DNA from: an uncultured Francisella sp.
GTDB taxonomy: Bacteria > Pseudomonadota > Gammaproteobacteria > Burkholderiales > Neisseriaceae
DNA length: 64,000 bases
Assembly (NCBI GenBank): GCA_943913135.1
Contig: CALTVE010000001.1
Location: 434,001 to 498,000, forward strand
Direction: 5' to 3'
Below are positions 33,768 through 42,759 of this stretch, piece by piece (within the stretch, counting starts at the first letter, position 1; the number at the start of each line of letters is the position of its first letter). The notes beneath the pieces were generated by a model. That model was not told where the DNA came from, did not search any database, and saw nothing but the letters and a program-made list of their open reading frames with translations. The position numbers were made by a program, and so were the translations under genes.

Positions 33768-36620
33768 ATGATTTATCAACACCCTCTGTTTAAAGGCATG
33801 GCCCGACCGCCGCTTATTTTTGGGGTACCGATCATTCCTTTGTTTTTCGCTTCAGCGTTTTATGTTTTATTCGTTCTTTTGACCGAAGAATTTTTGTACT
33901 TGCTCGGCCTCATTCCCTTATACCTCATTCTGCGCGGGATAAGCTACCGCGACGATCGGGTATTCAATAATTTATTTCTTAAGACGCAGTTTTTAATTAA
34001 GACAATACAGGCCACGCATCGTCCACCTGGAGAGAAAGCGATGGATCGACTATTTAATTTGCTCAAGGGCAAAAAGAAATTCGGAGCTCTTTCCTTTGCA
34101 CCAAATTTAAGTCCCAAACAGAAAAAGAATGCTCATTTCGATGAATCTGGCGATATTGACATCAGTAAGCATATCCCCTATTCGACTCATGTGACCCCTG
34201 AGATCCTCATCACTAAAGATGACGCATATTTAACGATTTGGGAGACAAATGGCATTGATTTCCAGACTGCAGTAGATGGGGTGATCAACAGTGAAACCGA
34301 TCAATTTAGGCAGCTTATCCGCACTTTAGCTGCCAACCACTCAGGAGTGAGTCTTTATTATCACAAAACCCGTGAAGAAATTGATATCGTCCCCAATCTA
34401 AAATCGTCTAACCCCTTCGCCTCAGAGGTATATCGTCGCTACACACAACATTTGTCTAGAAAACAATTTCGTAGAACTAAAAATTACTTAACCCTAGTGT
34501 GGCAACCCTATAATCTCTTAGATAAAGGCCAAGTCCGGGTAATGGCCAATAAGCGGGGGAAAAAAGAAGTTAATCGCAACTTAGAGACCTTCAAGGAAAT
34601 TGCTTCTGTCGTGGATGCAGCGATTCGTCGCAGTAACGATAATTTTTCAGACAGCCGGGTATTAAAGTTGAAAGAAATGATGACAGGGAGCATGACCTCT
34701 GAGCCGATTAACTTCATCAATTTTCTCTTAACCGGCGAAAGAAGGGAGATCGCGGTGTGTGATGCTCCCTTCTACGAGCTATTGGGCGACCGTCGCTACT
34801 TCTTCTTAGATGATATCTTGCAGGTTAAAAACTACGCGGACAGTAAATTTTACAGATCCATCGAAATCAAGGAGTACCCCGATACCACGAGCTCCGGCAT
34901 ATTTGATCTCCTTATGCTTTATCCCGCCAACACCATAACCACCCACACTTTCGAAATCGTCGATCGATCGAAAGCAATGAGTTCGGTTTCTAAACAACAA
35001 AAACGATTACGATCTGGCGAAGACAAAGCATTTTCTCAGCAAGCGGAACTGGTCCAGCTTCAGGACGACATTATGAGCGGGAACGTGGCTCTGGGGCAAA
35101 GCTCGACTACTTTTTTTATAAGTGCCGAAAATATTGAAGAGATTAAAAAGAAATCCAATGAATTGATGACTGAATTGCAAAGACTGGGCATCGTAGCTAC
35201 CTTTTCAGACACCACCCTGCCTTCTGCCTTCTTCAGTCAACTGCCCGGAAACTTGGCCTATCGGCCGCGCCAAAGCCTCATCACTTCGCATAACTTCGCA
35301 GATTTTGCCGATTTCCATGGGTTTTATTCAGGAAAAGCAGTACAAAATCCCTGGGGCCCCGCGGTATCCTTATTTTCCAATGCCTTCGGAGAAGCTTTTT
35401 ATTTTAATTTCCACGAGGAAACTCCAGACGATGACTTCGGCAAAATGTCTCTGGCCCATTCAGTGGTAACTGGCGCATCCGGGTCTGGTAAAACCTTTTT
35501 AGTGAGCTTTTTATTGGTCTGTTTGCAACAGTTTGCTGAAAAAGCAACCTTTCCTGAGACTGAAGCGAATAAGAAGGCGACTTTTCTTTACCTGGATAAA
35601 GATCATGGCGCTGAAGCCTGTATCAAGGCTTTGGGCGGCAAATACTTTAAAATCCAAAACGGTGAGCCGACCGGATTTAATCCCTTTCAACTGGAAAACA
35701 CCGCGGGAAATAGAGAATTTTTGTTTAATCTTTTCAAATACATCGCGACCTTACAGGAGCCTAAATTCACTGTTAATCATGCCCGGGAACTCACGCAAGC
35801 GATCGATTCTGTCATGGATATGCCTTGTGAAAACCGGGTTTTTGGGGTGTCGAGGTTAATGGAATTTTTGAGCTACAGCTCCCAAGAAGAAGCGATAGGG
35901 CTAGATTTATCCAATCGACTGAGCTTATGGGTTCAGGGCCAGAAGTATGGCTGGGTTTTTGATAATGAGAATGATGAAATTGAGTTTACGGATCAGTTCA
36001 TCAACTATGGCTTTGACGGAACTGAATTCTTAGACAATAAGGAGATCACGAATACCGTCGCCTATTACCTACTCCACCGCTTTCAACTGCTGATGGACGG
36101 GCGGCGTTTAGCTATATTCATTGATGAATTTTGGAAGTGGTTGAGGGGCGATATTTTCGCAGAATTTGTCTTCGACAAGTTAAAAACGCTTCGCAAACTC
36201 AACGCCTTTATCGTCGCAGCCACGCAATCGCCGAGTGATGTTCTCCGCAATGAAATTGCGGCGGCCATTATTGAGCAAACTGAAAACAAAATCTTTCTAG
36301 CCAACAAAGATGCTTTAGAAAGTGAGTATGTAGGTACTAAATCAGAAGGCGATGAGATAAACCGGGAATCAAGCCGTAGTTTTGGCTGCACGCCTAAGGA
36401 ATTTAATATTATTAAATCTTTTATGCCCTCTTCTCACCAAGCTTTGGTGAAGAAAGGCAGTTTTAGCACTGTGATTAATGTCGACTTAAGAGCCTTAGGC
36501 TCGCTCGCTCGAGTTTTATCTACTTCAAAAAGCGACAGTGAGCGTTTAGAAGCGATGGGCGTAGGTACTTATCTGCCCCCGGAGCAATGGTTAATTAAAT
36601 ATATTGGAGAACAAAAGTGA
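33768..36620 (+). CDS. virB4: VirB3-VirB4 fusion, type IV secretion ATPase
   Basis: 950 residues. Residues 1-90 are a VirB3/TrbD-like membrane domain (HPLFKGMARPPLIFGVPIIP, two helices, then LILRGISYRDDRVFNNLF); the rest is the CagE/TrbE/VirB4 ATPase. The Walker A GASGSGKT is at residues 569-576, Walker B is RLAIFIDEFWKW, and the late VAATQSPSDVL motif is present. VirB4 energises pilus assembly and substrate transfer at the inner membrane. No separate virB3 exists between virB2 and this gene, so the fusion supplies it. Its TGA overlaps the GTG start of virB5 (GTGA). Confidence 0.94.
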   Translation: MIYQHPLFKGMARPPLIFGVPIIPLFFASAFYVLFVLLTEEFLYLLGLIPLYLILRGISYRDDRVFNNLFLKTQFLIKTIQATHRPPGEKAMDRLFNLLKGKKKFGALSFAPNLSPKQKKNAHFDESGDIDISKHIPYSTHVTPEILITKDDAYLTIWETNGIDFQTAVDGVINSETDQFRQLIRTLAANHSGVSLYYHKTREEIDIVPNLKSSNPFASEVYRRYTQHLSRKQFRRTKNYLTLVWQPYNLLDKGQVRVMANKRGKKEVNRNLETFKEIASVVDAAIRRSNDNFSDSRVLKLKEMMTGSMTSEPINFINFLLTGERREIAVCDAPFYELLGDRRYFFLDDILQVKNYADSKFYRSIEIKEYPDTTSSGIFDLLMLYPANTITTHTFEIVDRSKAMSSVSKQQKRLRSGEDKAFSQQAELVQLQDDIMSGNVALGQSSTTFFISAENIEEIKKKSNELMTELQRLGIVATFSDTTLPSAFFSQLPGNLAYRPRQSLITSHNFADFADFHGFYSGKAVQNPWGPAVSLFSNAFGEAFYFNFHEETPDDDFGKMSLAHSVVTGASGSGKTFLVSFLLVCLQQFAEKATFPETEANKKATFLYLDKDHGAEACIKALGGKYFKIQNGEPTGFNPFQLENTAGNREFLFNLFKYIATLQEPKFTVNHARELTQAIDSVMDMPCENRVFGVSRLMEFLSYSSQEEAIGLDLSNRLSLWVQGQKYGWVFDNENDEIEFTDQFINYGFDGTEFLDNKEITNTVAYYLLHRFQLLMDGRRLAIFIDEFWKWLRGDIFAEFVFDKLKTLRKLNAFIVAATQSPSDVLRNEIAAAIIEQTENKIFLANKDALESEYVGTKSEGDEINRESSRSFGCTPKEFNIIKSFMPSSHQALVKKGSFSTVINVDLRALGSLARVLSTSKSDSERLEAMGVGTYLPPEQWLIKYIGEQK

Positions 36621-37357
36621 ACTTAAAAAATAAACTGTGTTCAGTTCTATGGGTTGCTGGTGTTGTTCAACCAGCGCTGGCTGTAATGCCTGTCTATGAC
36701 GCGCCCTTATCGGCGCAGAATCACACTCATTTTCTTGAGAACCTGCATCAGTGGAATGAAAAGGTTAAGCAGTATCAGGAGGAGATTAAGACTGCCAAGA
36801 GTCAATTAAAGGCGATCACGGGGACTCGTGATGTAGCCAATGCTCTCGACGAACTCAACTCGCTCAAGAACAGTGTTAAACAATTGGAGGAGGAGGTTAT
36901 CAATCCAAATGGTTTGCTGGAGGGTGGGTTATCCAGCCTGGATTCCAAAACCAGGAGCATTATTAAGAAATATGATTTAGACCGCGACTGCCGTGCCGAT
37001 AAAGGCAATTTTAGGAAGCTGTGTGAGGCACGCTTGAAAAATGAATTGGGCAATGTCACTCAACAGCAACGGTCGGCTAAAGAATTTACCAAGATCGTAC
37101 AAAAATTGGCGGAATTATCAGAAGCCGCGAAGCACAGTAAAGACTTAAAGACCACCCAAGACATCGCCAATCAAATAGCAGCGACTACAGGATTGCTTCA
37201 AGCCCAAGAAGCCCAAGAAAGAAGGATTAAAGACAACTATCAACGGAACTTGGATTTATTAAGTAAACGGAAATTACTGCTTTTTCAAGAGGAATCTAAA
37301 AAGATGTCGCAAAAAGCTCTAGATTTTCTGCATGGTAAACGTAAACGAATCGATTAA
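36617..37357 (+). CDS. virB5: VirB5/TraC-like minor pilin
   Basis: 246 residues from GTG 36617. A signal peptide (about residues 1-22, ending QPALA) is followed by a long helical protein (ENLHQWNEKVKQYQEEIKTA ... coiled-coil-like) as in VirB5/TraC, which tips the pilus. Two cysteines occur in RDCRADKGNFRKLCEARL. Position directly after virB4 and before the Eex-like gene matches pKM101. The last 57 codons are also present downstream as part of a tandem duplication. Confidence 0.85.
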   Translation: MNLKNKLCSVLWVAGVVQPALAVMPVYDAPLSAQNHTHFLENLHQWNEKVKQYQEEIKTAKSQLKAITGTRDVANALDELNSLKNSVKQLEEEVINPNGLLEGGLSSLDSKTRSIIKKYDLDRDCRADKGNFRKLCEARLKNELGNVTQQQRSAKEFTKIVQKLAELSEAAKHSKDLKTTQDIANQIAATTGLLQAQEAQERRIKDNYQRNLDLLSKRKLLLFQEESKKMSQKALDFLHGKRKRID

Positions 37358-37718
37358 CAATTAAGGATAGGACTATGAGAAATTTTTCTTTTTCAAAAAA
37401 AACCTTCTTAGCAATCGCCCTTCTTCCTCTTTTTCTTTTAACCGCATGCAAACCAGCTTGCGACTATGAATGCCAAAGGGATAAAGCCGCGGCGGAAAAG
37501 CTCCGACGCCAGAAAGAACTGGATAAGAGACTTCATAAAGCATATCATCCGTTTGGGAAGGGCGACATGCGTGAATTTAACCGACTTAAAGAAATTGGTG
37601 TCGACTATATAGAGGGTAAACGAGATAGCCTTGATTAAAAACAGTAGGCATAAAAATGGAAATTTTTATTCAAATTTTAGATCAAATCTTTAATAACTCT
37701 ATTTCAGCCCTAACGACG
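37187..37718 (+). repeat. Tandem duplication, copy A (virB5 3' end, lipoprotein, virB6 5' end)
   Basis: About 530 bases that recur at 37877-38401, starting at TACAGGATTGCTTCAAGCC and ending in the virB6 5' codons (AGCCCTAACGACGA). The ends are nearly identical; the centre of the lipoprotein gene has diverged. Confidence 0.9.
37375..37638 (+). CDS. eex: Eex-like entry-exclusion lipoprotein, copy 1
   Basis: 87 residues. A lipoprotein signal KTFLAIALLPLFLLTAC has its lipobox cysteine at about residue 23, followed by KPACDYECQRDKAAAEKL with two more cysteines. The mature part is about 65 charged residues ending VDYIEGKRDSLD. In IncN-type systems a small lipoprotein between virB5 and virB6 (Eex) blocks entry of a second related plasmid; position and type match, but sequence family was not verified. 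The copy at 38051 shares the signal region and C-terminus but differs in the middle. Confidence 0.68.
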   Translation: MRNFSFSKKTFLAIALLPLFLLTACKPACDYECQRDKAAAEKLRRQKELDKRLHKAYHPFGKGDMREFNRLKEIGVDYIEGKRDSLD

Positions 37719-37730
37719 AGGAGAATTTAG
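37656..37730 (+). pseudogene. virB6 5' fragment
   Basis: An ATG frame MEIFIQILDQIFNNSISALT is almost the true VirB6 N-terminus (MENFIQILDQIFNN...) but hits TAG after 24 codons. Similarity to the following virB6 DNA fades beyond this point. It is the right end of duplication copy A. Confidence 0.85.
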
Positions 37731-37876
37731 TTTCGTTATCGCATTAAGCGCAGCAGCGCTTATAAAGGATTTTGACCAAAGGCAAGAAAAAAGAAAAAAA
37801 GTTAAATGAGAAAACAACAAAAGAATGGGGGCGGGAATGAAAAACGAGCAAGCTATTCAAAGCCAATCAAACAGTA

Positions 37877-38034
37877 TACAGGATTGCTTCAAGCCCAAGA
37901 AGCTCAAGAAAGGAGGATTAAAGACAACTATCAACGGAACTTGGATTTATTAAGTAAACGGAAATCATTGCTTTTTCAAGAGAGAGATGTCGCAAAAAGC
38001 TCGAGATTTTCTACAGGGTAAACATATCGATTAA
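37877..38034 (+). pseudogene. virB5 3' fragment
   Basis: Encodes TGLLQAQEAQERRIKDNYQ and NLDLLSKRK as in the VirB5 C-terminus, then loses frame through an 8-base deletion relative to the intact copy (CAAGAGAGAGATGTCG in place of the longer original). It can be read as part of a 71-codon frame from 37806, but that start precedes unrelated sequence, so I treat it as a remnant. Confidence 0.85.
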
Positions 38035-38050
38035 CAATAAGGATAAAACT

Positions 38051-38320
38051 ATGAGAAATTTTTCTTTTTCAAAAAAAACCTTCTTAGCCACCGCCCTTCT
38101 TCCTCTTTTTCTTTTGAGCGCATGCAAACCAGCTTGCGACTATGAATGCCAAAGAGATAAAGCCGCGGCGGAAAAGATGAAGCGATGGGATGAACTGCAT
38201 AAGAGACTTGGTAAAGTAGGTTGGAGTAGATTACATGACCCTGTTGCGAAAAAGGAATATGAAAGATTGCAGAGTATAGGCCAGGATTATATTGAAGGTA
38301 AACGAGATAGCCTTGATTAA
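38051..38320 (+). CDS. eex: Eex-like entry-exclusion lipoprotein, copy 2
   Basis: 89 residues. The first 38 residues repeat copy 1 apart from single changes (LLSAC lipobox instead of LLTAC). The middle segment (KRWDELHKRLGKVGWSRLHD) differs from copy 1, and the end DYIEGKRDSLD is again the same. virB6 starts 17 bases later with a normal length, so this copy is in the standard Eex place. An intact frame and conserved lipobox suggest both copies are expressed. Confidence 0.68.
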   Translation: MRNFSFSKKTFLATALLPLFLLSACKPACDYECQRDKAAAEKMKRWDELHKRLGKVGWSRLHDPVAKKEYERLQSIGQDYIEGKRDSLD

Positions 38321-38337
38321 AAACAGTAGGCATAAAA

Positions 38338-39510
38338 ATGGAAAATTTTATTCAAATTTTAGATCAAATCTTTAATAACTCTATTTCAGCCCTAACGACG
38401 ACGGAGATAAACTTCGTCGTCACTTTCGCTGTTATTTCAGCGATAACCTATTTGACGATTCAAGGTTTCTTGGCCATTTCCGGTAAAATTGAAGCCCCTA
38501 TAAAAGATACTCTATTTAAGTTAGTATCCCTCACCATTATTTTCACCATCGCCACCAGTGGCCATTGGCTTTCCCTGATTGATTCTGCCATCACGGGCCT
38601 CCGCAATGGACTGGCGCCGGGGCCCGATCCTATCACTATGTTTATAGATATTAATAACATTATGCAGACCGCCGTTAATCATGTTAAAGACGGCTATAGC
38701 GGCTTTAGCGATCTCTCTATTTTAATCAACAACTACGCTTGCGTCATTCTCATCTCCTTGGGCGTTCTCTTTTTGCTTCTTAGCGTCGGGGTCACTCTGT
38801 TGATCAATATTTATATGCTCAAGTTTCTTTTAGCGATCGCCCCGATTTTTATTTTTTGCTTGTCGTTCCAATTTATCCGGCAAATGTTCAATAACTGGCT
38901 GCAGCTGATCTTCGCCAATATCTTAACCTATGTCTTTCTATCACTGCTCACATATTCTATAGTGGACGCTATTAAGGCCGCAACTGCATTTACAAACGAC
39001 CAGATAATGAATTTTGATCTATTTACATCAATAGGCGTTCTTCTTATCGGCCTTTTTTCTTACATATTAAAAGGATTTTTCGAATCGGTGGCCCAACAAA
39101 TAGCGGCAGTATCCGCTGAAGAAGTGGGTAATGCCCTTGGGACCGATGCCGGGGAAAAAGCAGCAAAGATGCTCGGTAGTGGGGTGGTAGGCGCCGCTCA
39201 AGTTGCAGGTATGGCCGCAAGTGGTATCGCGGGTTATGGGCTCGGAATCGCTGCCAGTGGTTTAGGAAAGGCCACCCAGGCAGTGGGTGGGAAGATGGCC
39301 GGGGCTGCTGCTGCCGGCGGTCATAGTTTAGCCTCTCAAGCTGTGCTACGAGCCGTCTCAAGACCCTTAAATTCAACAGGTAAAGGTATGGAGAAATATG
39401 GTGAATCAATGAAGTCTACCTATTCCCGCTCCCAACCAAAAATCGACTATGCAGCCCAAGCAGCCAAGATGGCTCGGGAGCGGCGCCGTCGTCAGGAGAA
39501 ACACCAATGA
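38338..39510 (+). CDS. virB6: VirB6-like inner-membrane channel protein
   Basis: 390 residues of the TrbL/VirB6 family, with five to six transmembrane segments in the first 250 residues and the family region LLINIYMLKFLLAIAPIFIFCL ... NNWLQLIFANIL. The C-terminal 140 residues are glycine/alanine-rich (GVVGAAQVAGMAASGIAGYG) and end in a basic tail. It forms part of the inner-membrane transfer complex. Its stop overlaps the virB7-like start as ATGA. Its first 22 codons are duplicated upstream. Confidence 0.9.
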   Translation: MENFIQILDQIFNNSISALTTTEINFVVTFAVISAITYLTIQGFLAISGKIEAPIKDTLFKLVSLTIIFTIATSGHWLSLIDSAITGLRNGLAPGPDPITMFIDINNIMQTAVNHVKDGYSGFSDLSILINNYACVILISLGVLFLLLSVGVTLLINIYMLKFLLAIAPIFIFCLSFQFIRQMFNNWLQLIFANILTYVFLSLLTYSIVDAIKAATAFTNDQIMNFDLFTSIGVLLIGLFSYILKGFFESVAQQIAAVSAEEVGNALGTDAGEKAAKMLGSGVVGAAQVAGMAASGIAGYGLGIAASGLGKATQAVGGKMAGAAAAGGHSLASQAVLRAVSRPLNSTGKGMEKYGESMKSTYSRSQPKIDYAAQAAKMARERRRRQEKHQ

Positions 39511-39803
39511 GTATTTTTAAAAACAGAAATCTAATTCTTTTAGAAAAAACCATCAAAGAAGGAGGAGACGCTCTTTCTCAACAAATCCATGATTTCAAAA
39601 ATCTGCCAGAGCAGGAGAAAAAATTCAAAATTCGCCTTTTCTTAATCTGCCTGGTGGTCTCTTTAATCATCACGTCTTTATTGTCATTATCGGGCTGTTC
39701 TACGCTTCCTCAAGATGTTCAGATAGACGGCTTATCCATCACCACTTCAAGAGACGTACCCTTGTTAAAACCTACTATAAAGCGTGCGAATCATGAAAAT
39801 TAG
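39507..39803 (+). CDS. virB7: VirB7-like lipoprotein with extended N-terminus
   Basis: 98 residues located between virB6 and virB8. A hydrophobic segment LFLICLVVSLIITSLLSLSGC carries a lipobox-like LSGC at about residue 64, followed by a short mature part (STLPQDVQIDGLSIT). VirB7 is the outer-membrane lipoprotein partner of VirB9. Unusual is a polar 42-residue stretch before the hydrophobic segment; no later ATG, GTG or TTG gives a normal signal peptide. It could be a signal-anchored protein instead of a processed lipoprotein. Confidence 0.6.
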   Translation: MSIFKNRNLILLEKTIKEGGDALSQQIHDFKNLPEQEKKFKIRLFLICLVVSLIITSLLSLSGCSTLPQDVQIDGLSITTSRDVPLLKPTIKRANHEN

Positions 39804-40515
39804 AAATTATCTAGAGTCTTCTAACAATTTTGAAAAGAGTATACGTGCGGAACAAGAAAAACGGCTAACGTTTTTTAAAACCGTCGCCTATCTAACCACC
39901 GCCGCTTCATTAGCGATGGCGATTGCCTTAGCCGCCCTATTGCCCCTTAAAACGGCGGTTCCCTACGTGATCCAGGTCGATAAAGCGACCGGTAATCAAG
40001 CGGTCATCACTTCTCTTACTGAGAAAGCTTATACGCCTGCTGAAGTTGAGGATCGGGCAAATATCGCCGGATATGTCAAAGCTCGGGAAGGCTACGTATA
40101 TGACACGATCCAAAGGGACTACGATAAAATTAATTTGATGTCGTCGGCTCCTGTTTTTAAAGAATATAAGAACTTGTTTGAGGGGCCAAACTCGCTTCAA
40201 AAGCTTAAAGATTCTATCATTTTAGAACCCCGCATTATTTCTATCTCCCTTCAAAACTCAAATGGCAAAAAGACGGCCCTTGTGCGTTTGGAGGTTATTA
40301 AAAAACAAGTTGCGGGCCCGGATCAATCTGAGACCTCTAAAACCCGTCTAGTCACCCTGAGCTACGACTACTATCCTGATCGGGAATTATCGGAAGAGGA
40401 ACGTCTTGTGGACCCCCTCGGTTTTAGAGTGGATTATTATCATGCAGAAGATGAATCCCTTCCTGGAACAATAGAGCGCACTAAAGACGAGGGAAAGGAG
40501 TCAGAAGATGAATAA
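39793..40515 (+). CDS. virB8: VirB8-like assembly protein
   Basis: 240 residues from ATG 39793 (a GTG at 39784 is also in frame). A single membrane helix (about residues 30-50, AASLAMAIALAALLPL) is followed by the periplasmic NTF2-like VirB8 domain: TAVPYVIQVDKATG, YVKAREGYVYDTIQRDY, ALVRLEVIKK and the terminal DPLGFRVDYYHAEDE. It bridges inner-membrane components and the VirB9-VirB10 core. It overlaps the virB7-like gene and virB9. Confidence 0.92.
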   Translation: MKIRNYLESSNNFEKSIRAEQEKRLTFFKTVAYLTTAASLAMAIALAALLPLKTAVPYVIQVDKATGNQAVITSLTEKAYTPAEVEDRANIAGYVKAREGYVYDTIQRDYDKINLMSSAPVFKEYKNLFEGPNSLQKLKDSIILEPRIISISLQNSNGKKTALVRLEVIKKQVAGPDQSETSKTRLVTLSYDYYPDRELSEEERLVDPLGFRVDYYHAEDESLPGTIERTKDEGKESEDE

Positions 40516-41389
40516 GCCCCTCCCTCTCTTCCTGTTAATCTCGACCTTTCTAGGTTGCCTTCCAGGATTGATGTATTCAAAATCGTATCCCTATCCGGCC
40601 CTTGCCGATCCACGGATCAGGACAGAGAACTACAGTTCGCAAAATGTCTCTACCATTAAGACCGCCTTAGGTTATGTCACTACGATTGAATTCGCGCAGG
40701 ACGAGACGATTGAGGATGCCATATTTGGCGTCAACGCCGCCTGGGATGCCCAAGTGAAGGGCCATACCCTGTATATCAAAGCTGTTGCTCCTCAGCAAGA
40801 AGGGATTACCGAAGCTGAGTTATGGGCAAAGCGCTTTTGGGATACCAACTTAACCGTGCGCACGGATAAGCATCTGTACGTTTTTGACCTAGTCGCCACC
40901 AAGCCGGAAAAGGTTAAATCGACCTATTTTGTCGTCTACTTTAACTATCCGGAAACCCATAAAGCAAGAACAAGGGCCATGAAAATGGCCAATGAACAAA
41001 AAGCGGATAAAGCGCTGATTAAGAGTGAACTGAACCGGTTTAAAGCGGCGGTAAATTGGAATTATAGTGCGCAGATGAGCCCAGGCGCTGAAGATATCGC
41101 CCCTGCCTTCGTTTACGACGATGGCTTCAATACGTATCTGGGGTTTTCCCAGAAAGCCTCTATACCCGCTGTATTCAAATACCTCGGTCCTAAAAAGGAG
41201 ATGATCGTCAATACCAGTATCAGTCCTTATAACAAAAATTATAAAGTGCTAAGAATCAATCAATTGGGCCGGATCTTTGTTCTAAGGCAAGATAATAAAG
41301 TGGTCGCCGTTTACAACCAATCTTTTGACAACAGACCGAGCGAATACAAAAAAACTGATAGCCAACGCATAGAAAGAGTCCTGAAATGA
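40508..41389 (+). CDS. virB9: VirB9-like outer-membrane core protein
   Basis: 293 residues with a signal peptide, the N-terminal VirB9 domain (YPYPALADPRIRTENY, then VTTIEFAQDETIEDAIFG) and the C-terminal domain that contacts VirB7 (PAFVYDDGFNTYLGFSQ, PAVFKYLG, LRINQLGRIFVLRQDNKVVAVYN). It builds the outer-membrane ring with VirB7 and VirB10. It overlaps virB8 by 8 and virB10 by 4 bases. Confidence 0.93.
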   Translation: MNKPLPLFLLISTFLGCLPGLMYSKSYPYPALADPRIRTENYSSQNVSTIKTALGYVTTIEFAQDETIEDAIFGVNAAWDAQVKGHTLYIKAVAPQQEGITEAELWAKRFWDTNLTVRTDKHLYVFDLVATKPEKVKSTYFVVYFNYPETHKARTRAMKMANEQKADKALIKSELNRFKAAVNWNYSAQMSPGAEDIAPAFVYDDGFNTYLGFSQKASIPAVFKYLGPKKEMIVNTSISPYNKNYKVLRINQLGRIFVLRQDNKVVAVYNQSFDNRPSEYKKTDSQRIERVLK

Positions 41390-42759
41390 GTACCGATCTT
41401 TTCGATAAAGACGATAATGAAAGAAATAACGACGATACCTTGAATAAGGAGACGCCGTTGTTTGATCATGAGGATGACGAGTTGCCACCAGAGTTTTTTC
41501 AGGAAAAGCCCAGTAATGAAGAGAAAGAACTTTTTAGCAATGATGAACAGGGCAATGCAGAGGGCATTACCCGCAAACAGACTAGGAGTGATCTGATTTC
41601 TAATAAGCGGAAAAGAAACCTCATCCTCTATTCAGCGATTGCCGCCTTAGCCGTCCTCCTTATAGTCTATGAAGTTCGCACCTTGGCCGCTAGAACCATC
41701 CATAGGGATAATGAACCAAAAAAAGAATTGCAGGTCCCAGAACCCAACCAAGCAGCCACTGAGGCTTCAGGTCCCGTGATTGATTCTTTTGACCGATACA
41801 AAACGCCCTCGCCAACAGAATCCGAGAAAGATCCAGCCGAAGCTGAGTCCTCTGAAAAGGACGATAACTCATCATCCCCTCCCCTCGATCTAGCGCTTTT
41901 AAAAGCAAGCGAGCGATTGAGCAGTGCAGGCGGGCGTAGCACTCAGCAAAAAGGGAGTGATAATAAAAGCGAGGATAAAAGCGTTGAATTCAGTGAGGAA
42001 GCCCGAATTAAGGCGGTGGAACGGGCTGAGAGCAAGCAACTTTCTGCGGGACTGGGCGAAATTTCTCCTACTCCTAGCGGTAAAACCAAGATCAGCAAAG
42101 ATCGCTACAGCGCTGAAGATTATCAACTTACCGTGGCCCAGCGAGAAAAATTGGATCCCGACTTAACGATTTCCAAAGGCACGTTCATCCCCTGCGTCTT
42201 GCAAACCAAGATCGTCTCTACCATCGCCGGCGAAGTATCCTGTGTGGTACCGGACGACGTCTACTCAGAAAGTGGCCATGTTTTACTTCTAGAAAAAGGA
42301 TCGCGCGTCTTTGGTGTATACGATAGTGGCGAGTTAAAACCAGGCGAAGATAGGATCTTCGTCATCTGGCAACAAATCAGAACGCCTGATCATTTAAGTA
42401 TTGCTATTGCCTCCAACGCAACCGACCCATTAGGAGGCTCAGGGGTTCATGGCCAGGTGGATGAGCATTTTGCTAAACGCTTCGGAACAGCTTTATTGGT
42501 CAGCTTTATTGCAGATTTATCTAAAGCCGCTTCCTCGGCCATCGAACATAAAACTCAGCATGAAGGAAATGGTAACGTCAATATTTCAAACAATTCTAAT
42601 GAAGCCACCGGCATTATCACCAATATCTTGCAAAAAGAAATGATGATTCAACCGACGCTTTATAAGAACCAAGGCGACACTATCGGCATTTTCGTTGCCC
42701 GAGATATTGATTTTTCAAATGTCTATAAACTGAAATTAAAATCTTCCCGCCCATGGTAA
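41386..42759 (+). CDS. virB10: VirB10-like channel scaffold (TrbI family)
   Basis: 457 residues. An acidic cytoplasmic N-terminus is followed by a membrane helix at about residues 76-95 (LILYSAIAALAVLLIVYEV), a proline/serine-rich linker, and the conserved C-terminal beta-barrel domain (ISKGTFIPCVLQTKIVST, VVPDDVYSESGHVLLLEKGS, RIFVIWQQIRTPDHLSI, GTALLVSFIADL). It spans both membranes and opens the outer-membrane pore. It overlaps virB11 by 7 bases. Confidence 0.95.
   Translation: MSTDLFDKDDNERNNDDTLNKETPLFDHEDDELPPEFFQEKPSNEEKELFSNDEQGNAEGITRKQTRSDLISNKRKRNLILYSAIAALAVLLIVYEVRTLAARTIHRDNEPKKELQVPEPNQAATEASGPVIDSFDRYKTPSPTESEKDPAEAESSEKDDNSSSPPLDLALLKASERLSSAGGRSTQQKGSDNKSEDKSVEFSEEARIKAVERAESKQLSAGLGEISPTPSGKTKISKDRYSAEDYQLTVAQREKLDPDLTISKGTFIPCVLQTKIVSTIAGEVSCVVPDDVYSESGHVLLLEKGSRVFGVYDSGELKPGEDRIFVIWQQIRTPDHLSIAIASNATDPLGGSGVHGQVDEHFAKRFGTALLVSFIADLSKAASSAIEHKTQHEGNGNVNISNNSNEATGIITNILQKEMMIQPTLYKNQGDTIGIFVARDIDFSNVYKLKLKSSRPW

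Larger units (their letters stand above)
37877..38401 (+). repeat. Tandem duplication, copy B
   Basis: About 525 bases matching 37187-37718: a decayed virB5 3' end, the second lipoprotein gene and the 5' end of the intact virB6. Between the copies lie about 150 bases (37720-37876) with no recognisable product. Confidence 0.9.

Noticed and set aside
37806..38021. 71-codon frame overlapping the virB5 fragment as a real gene
   Set aside because: Its second half is the frameshifted VirB5 C-terminus and its first part has no family likeness or good ribosome site; treated as a remnant.
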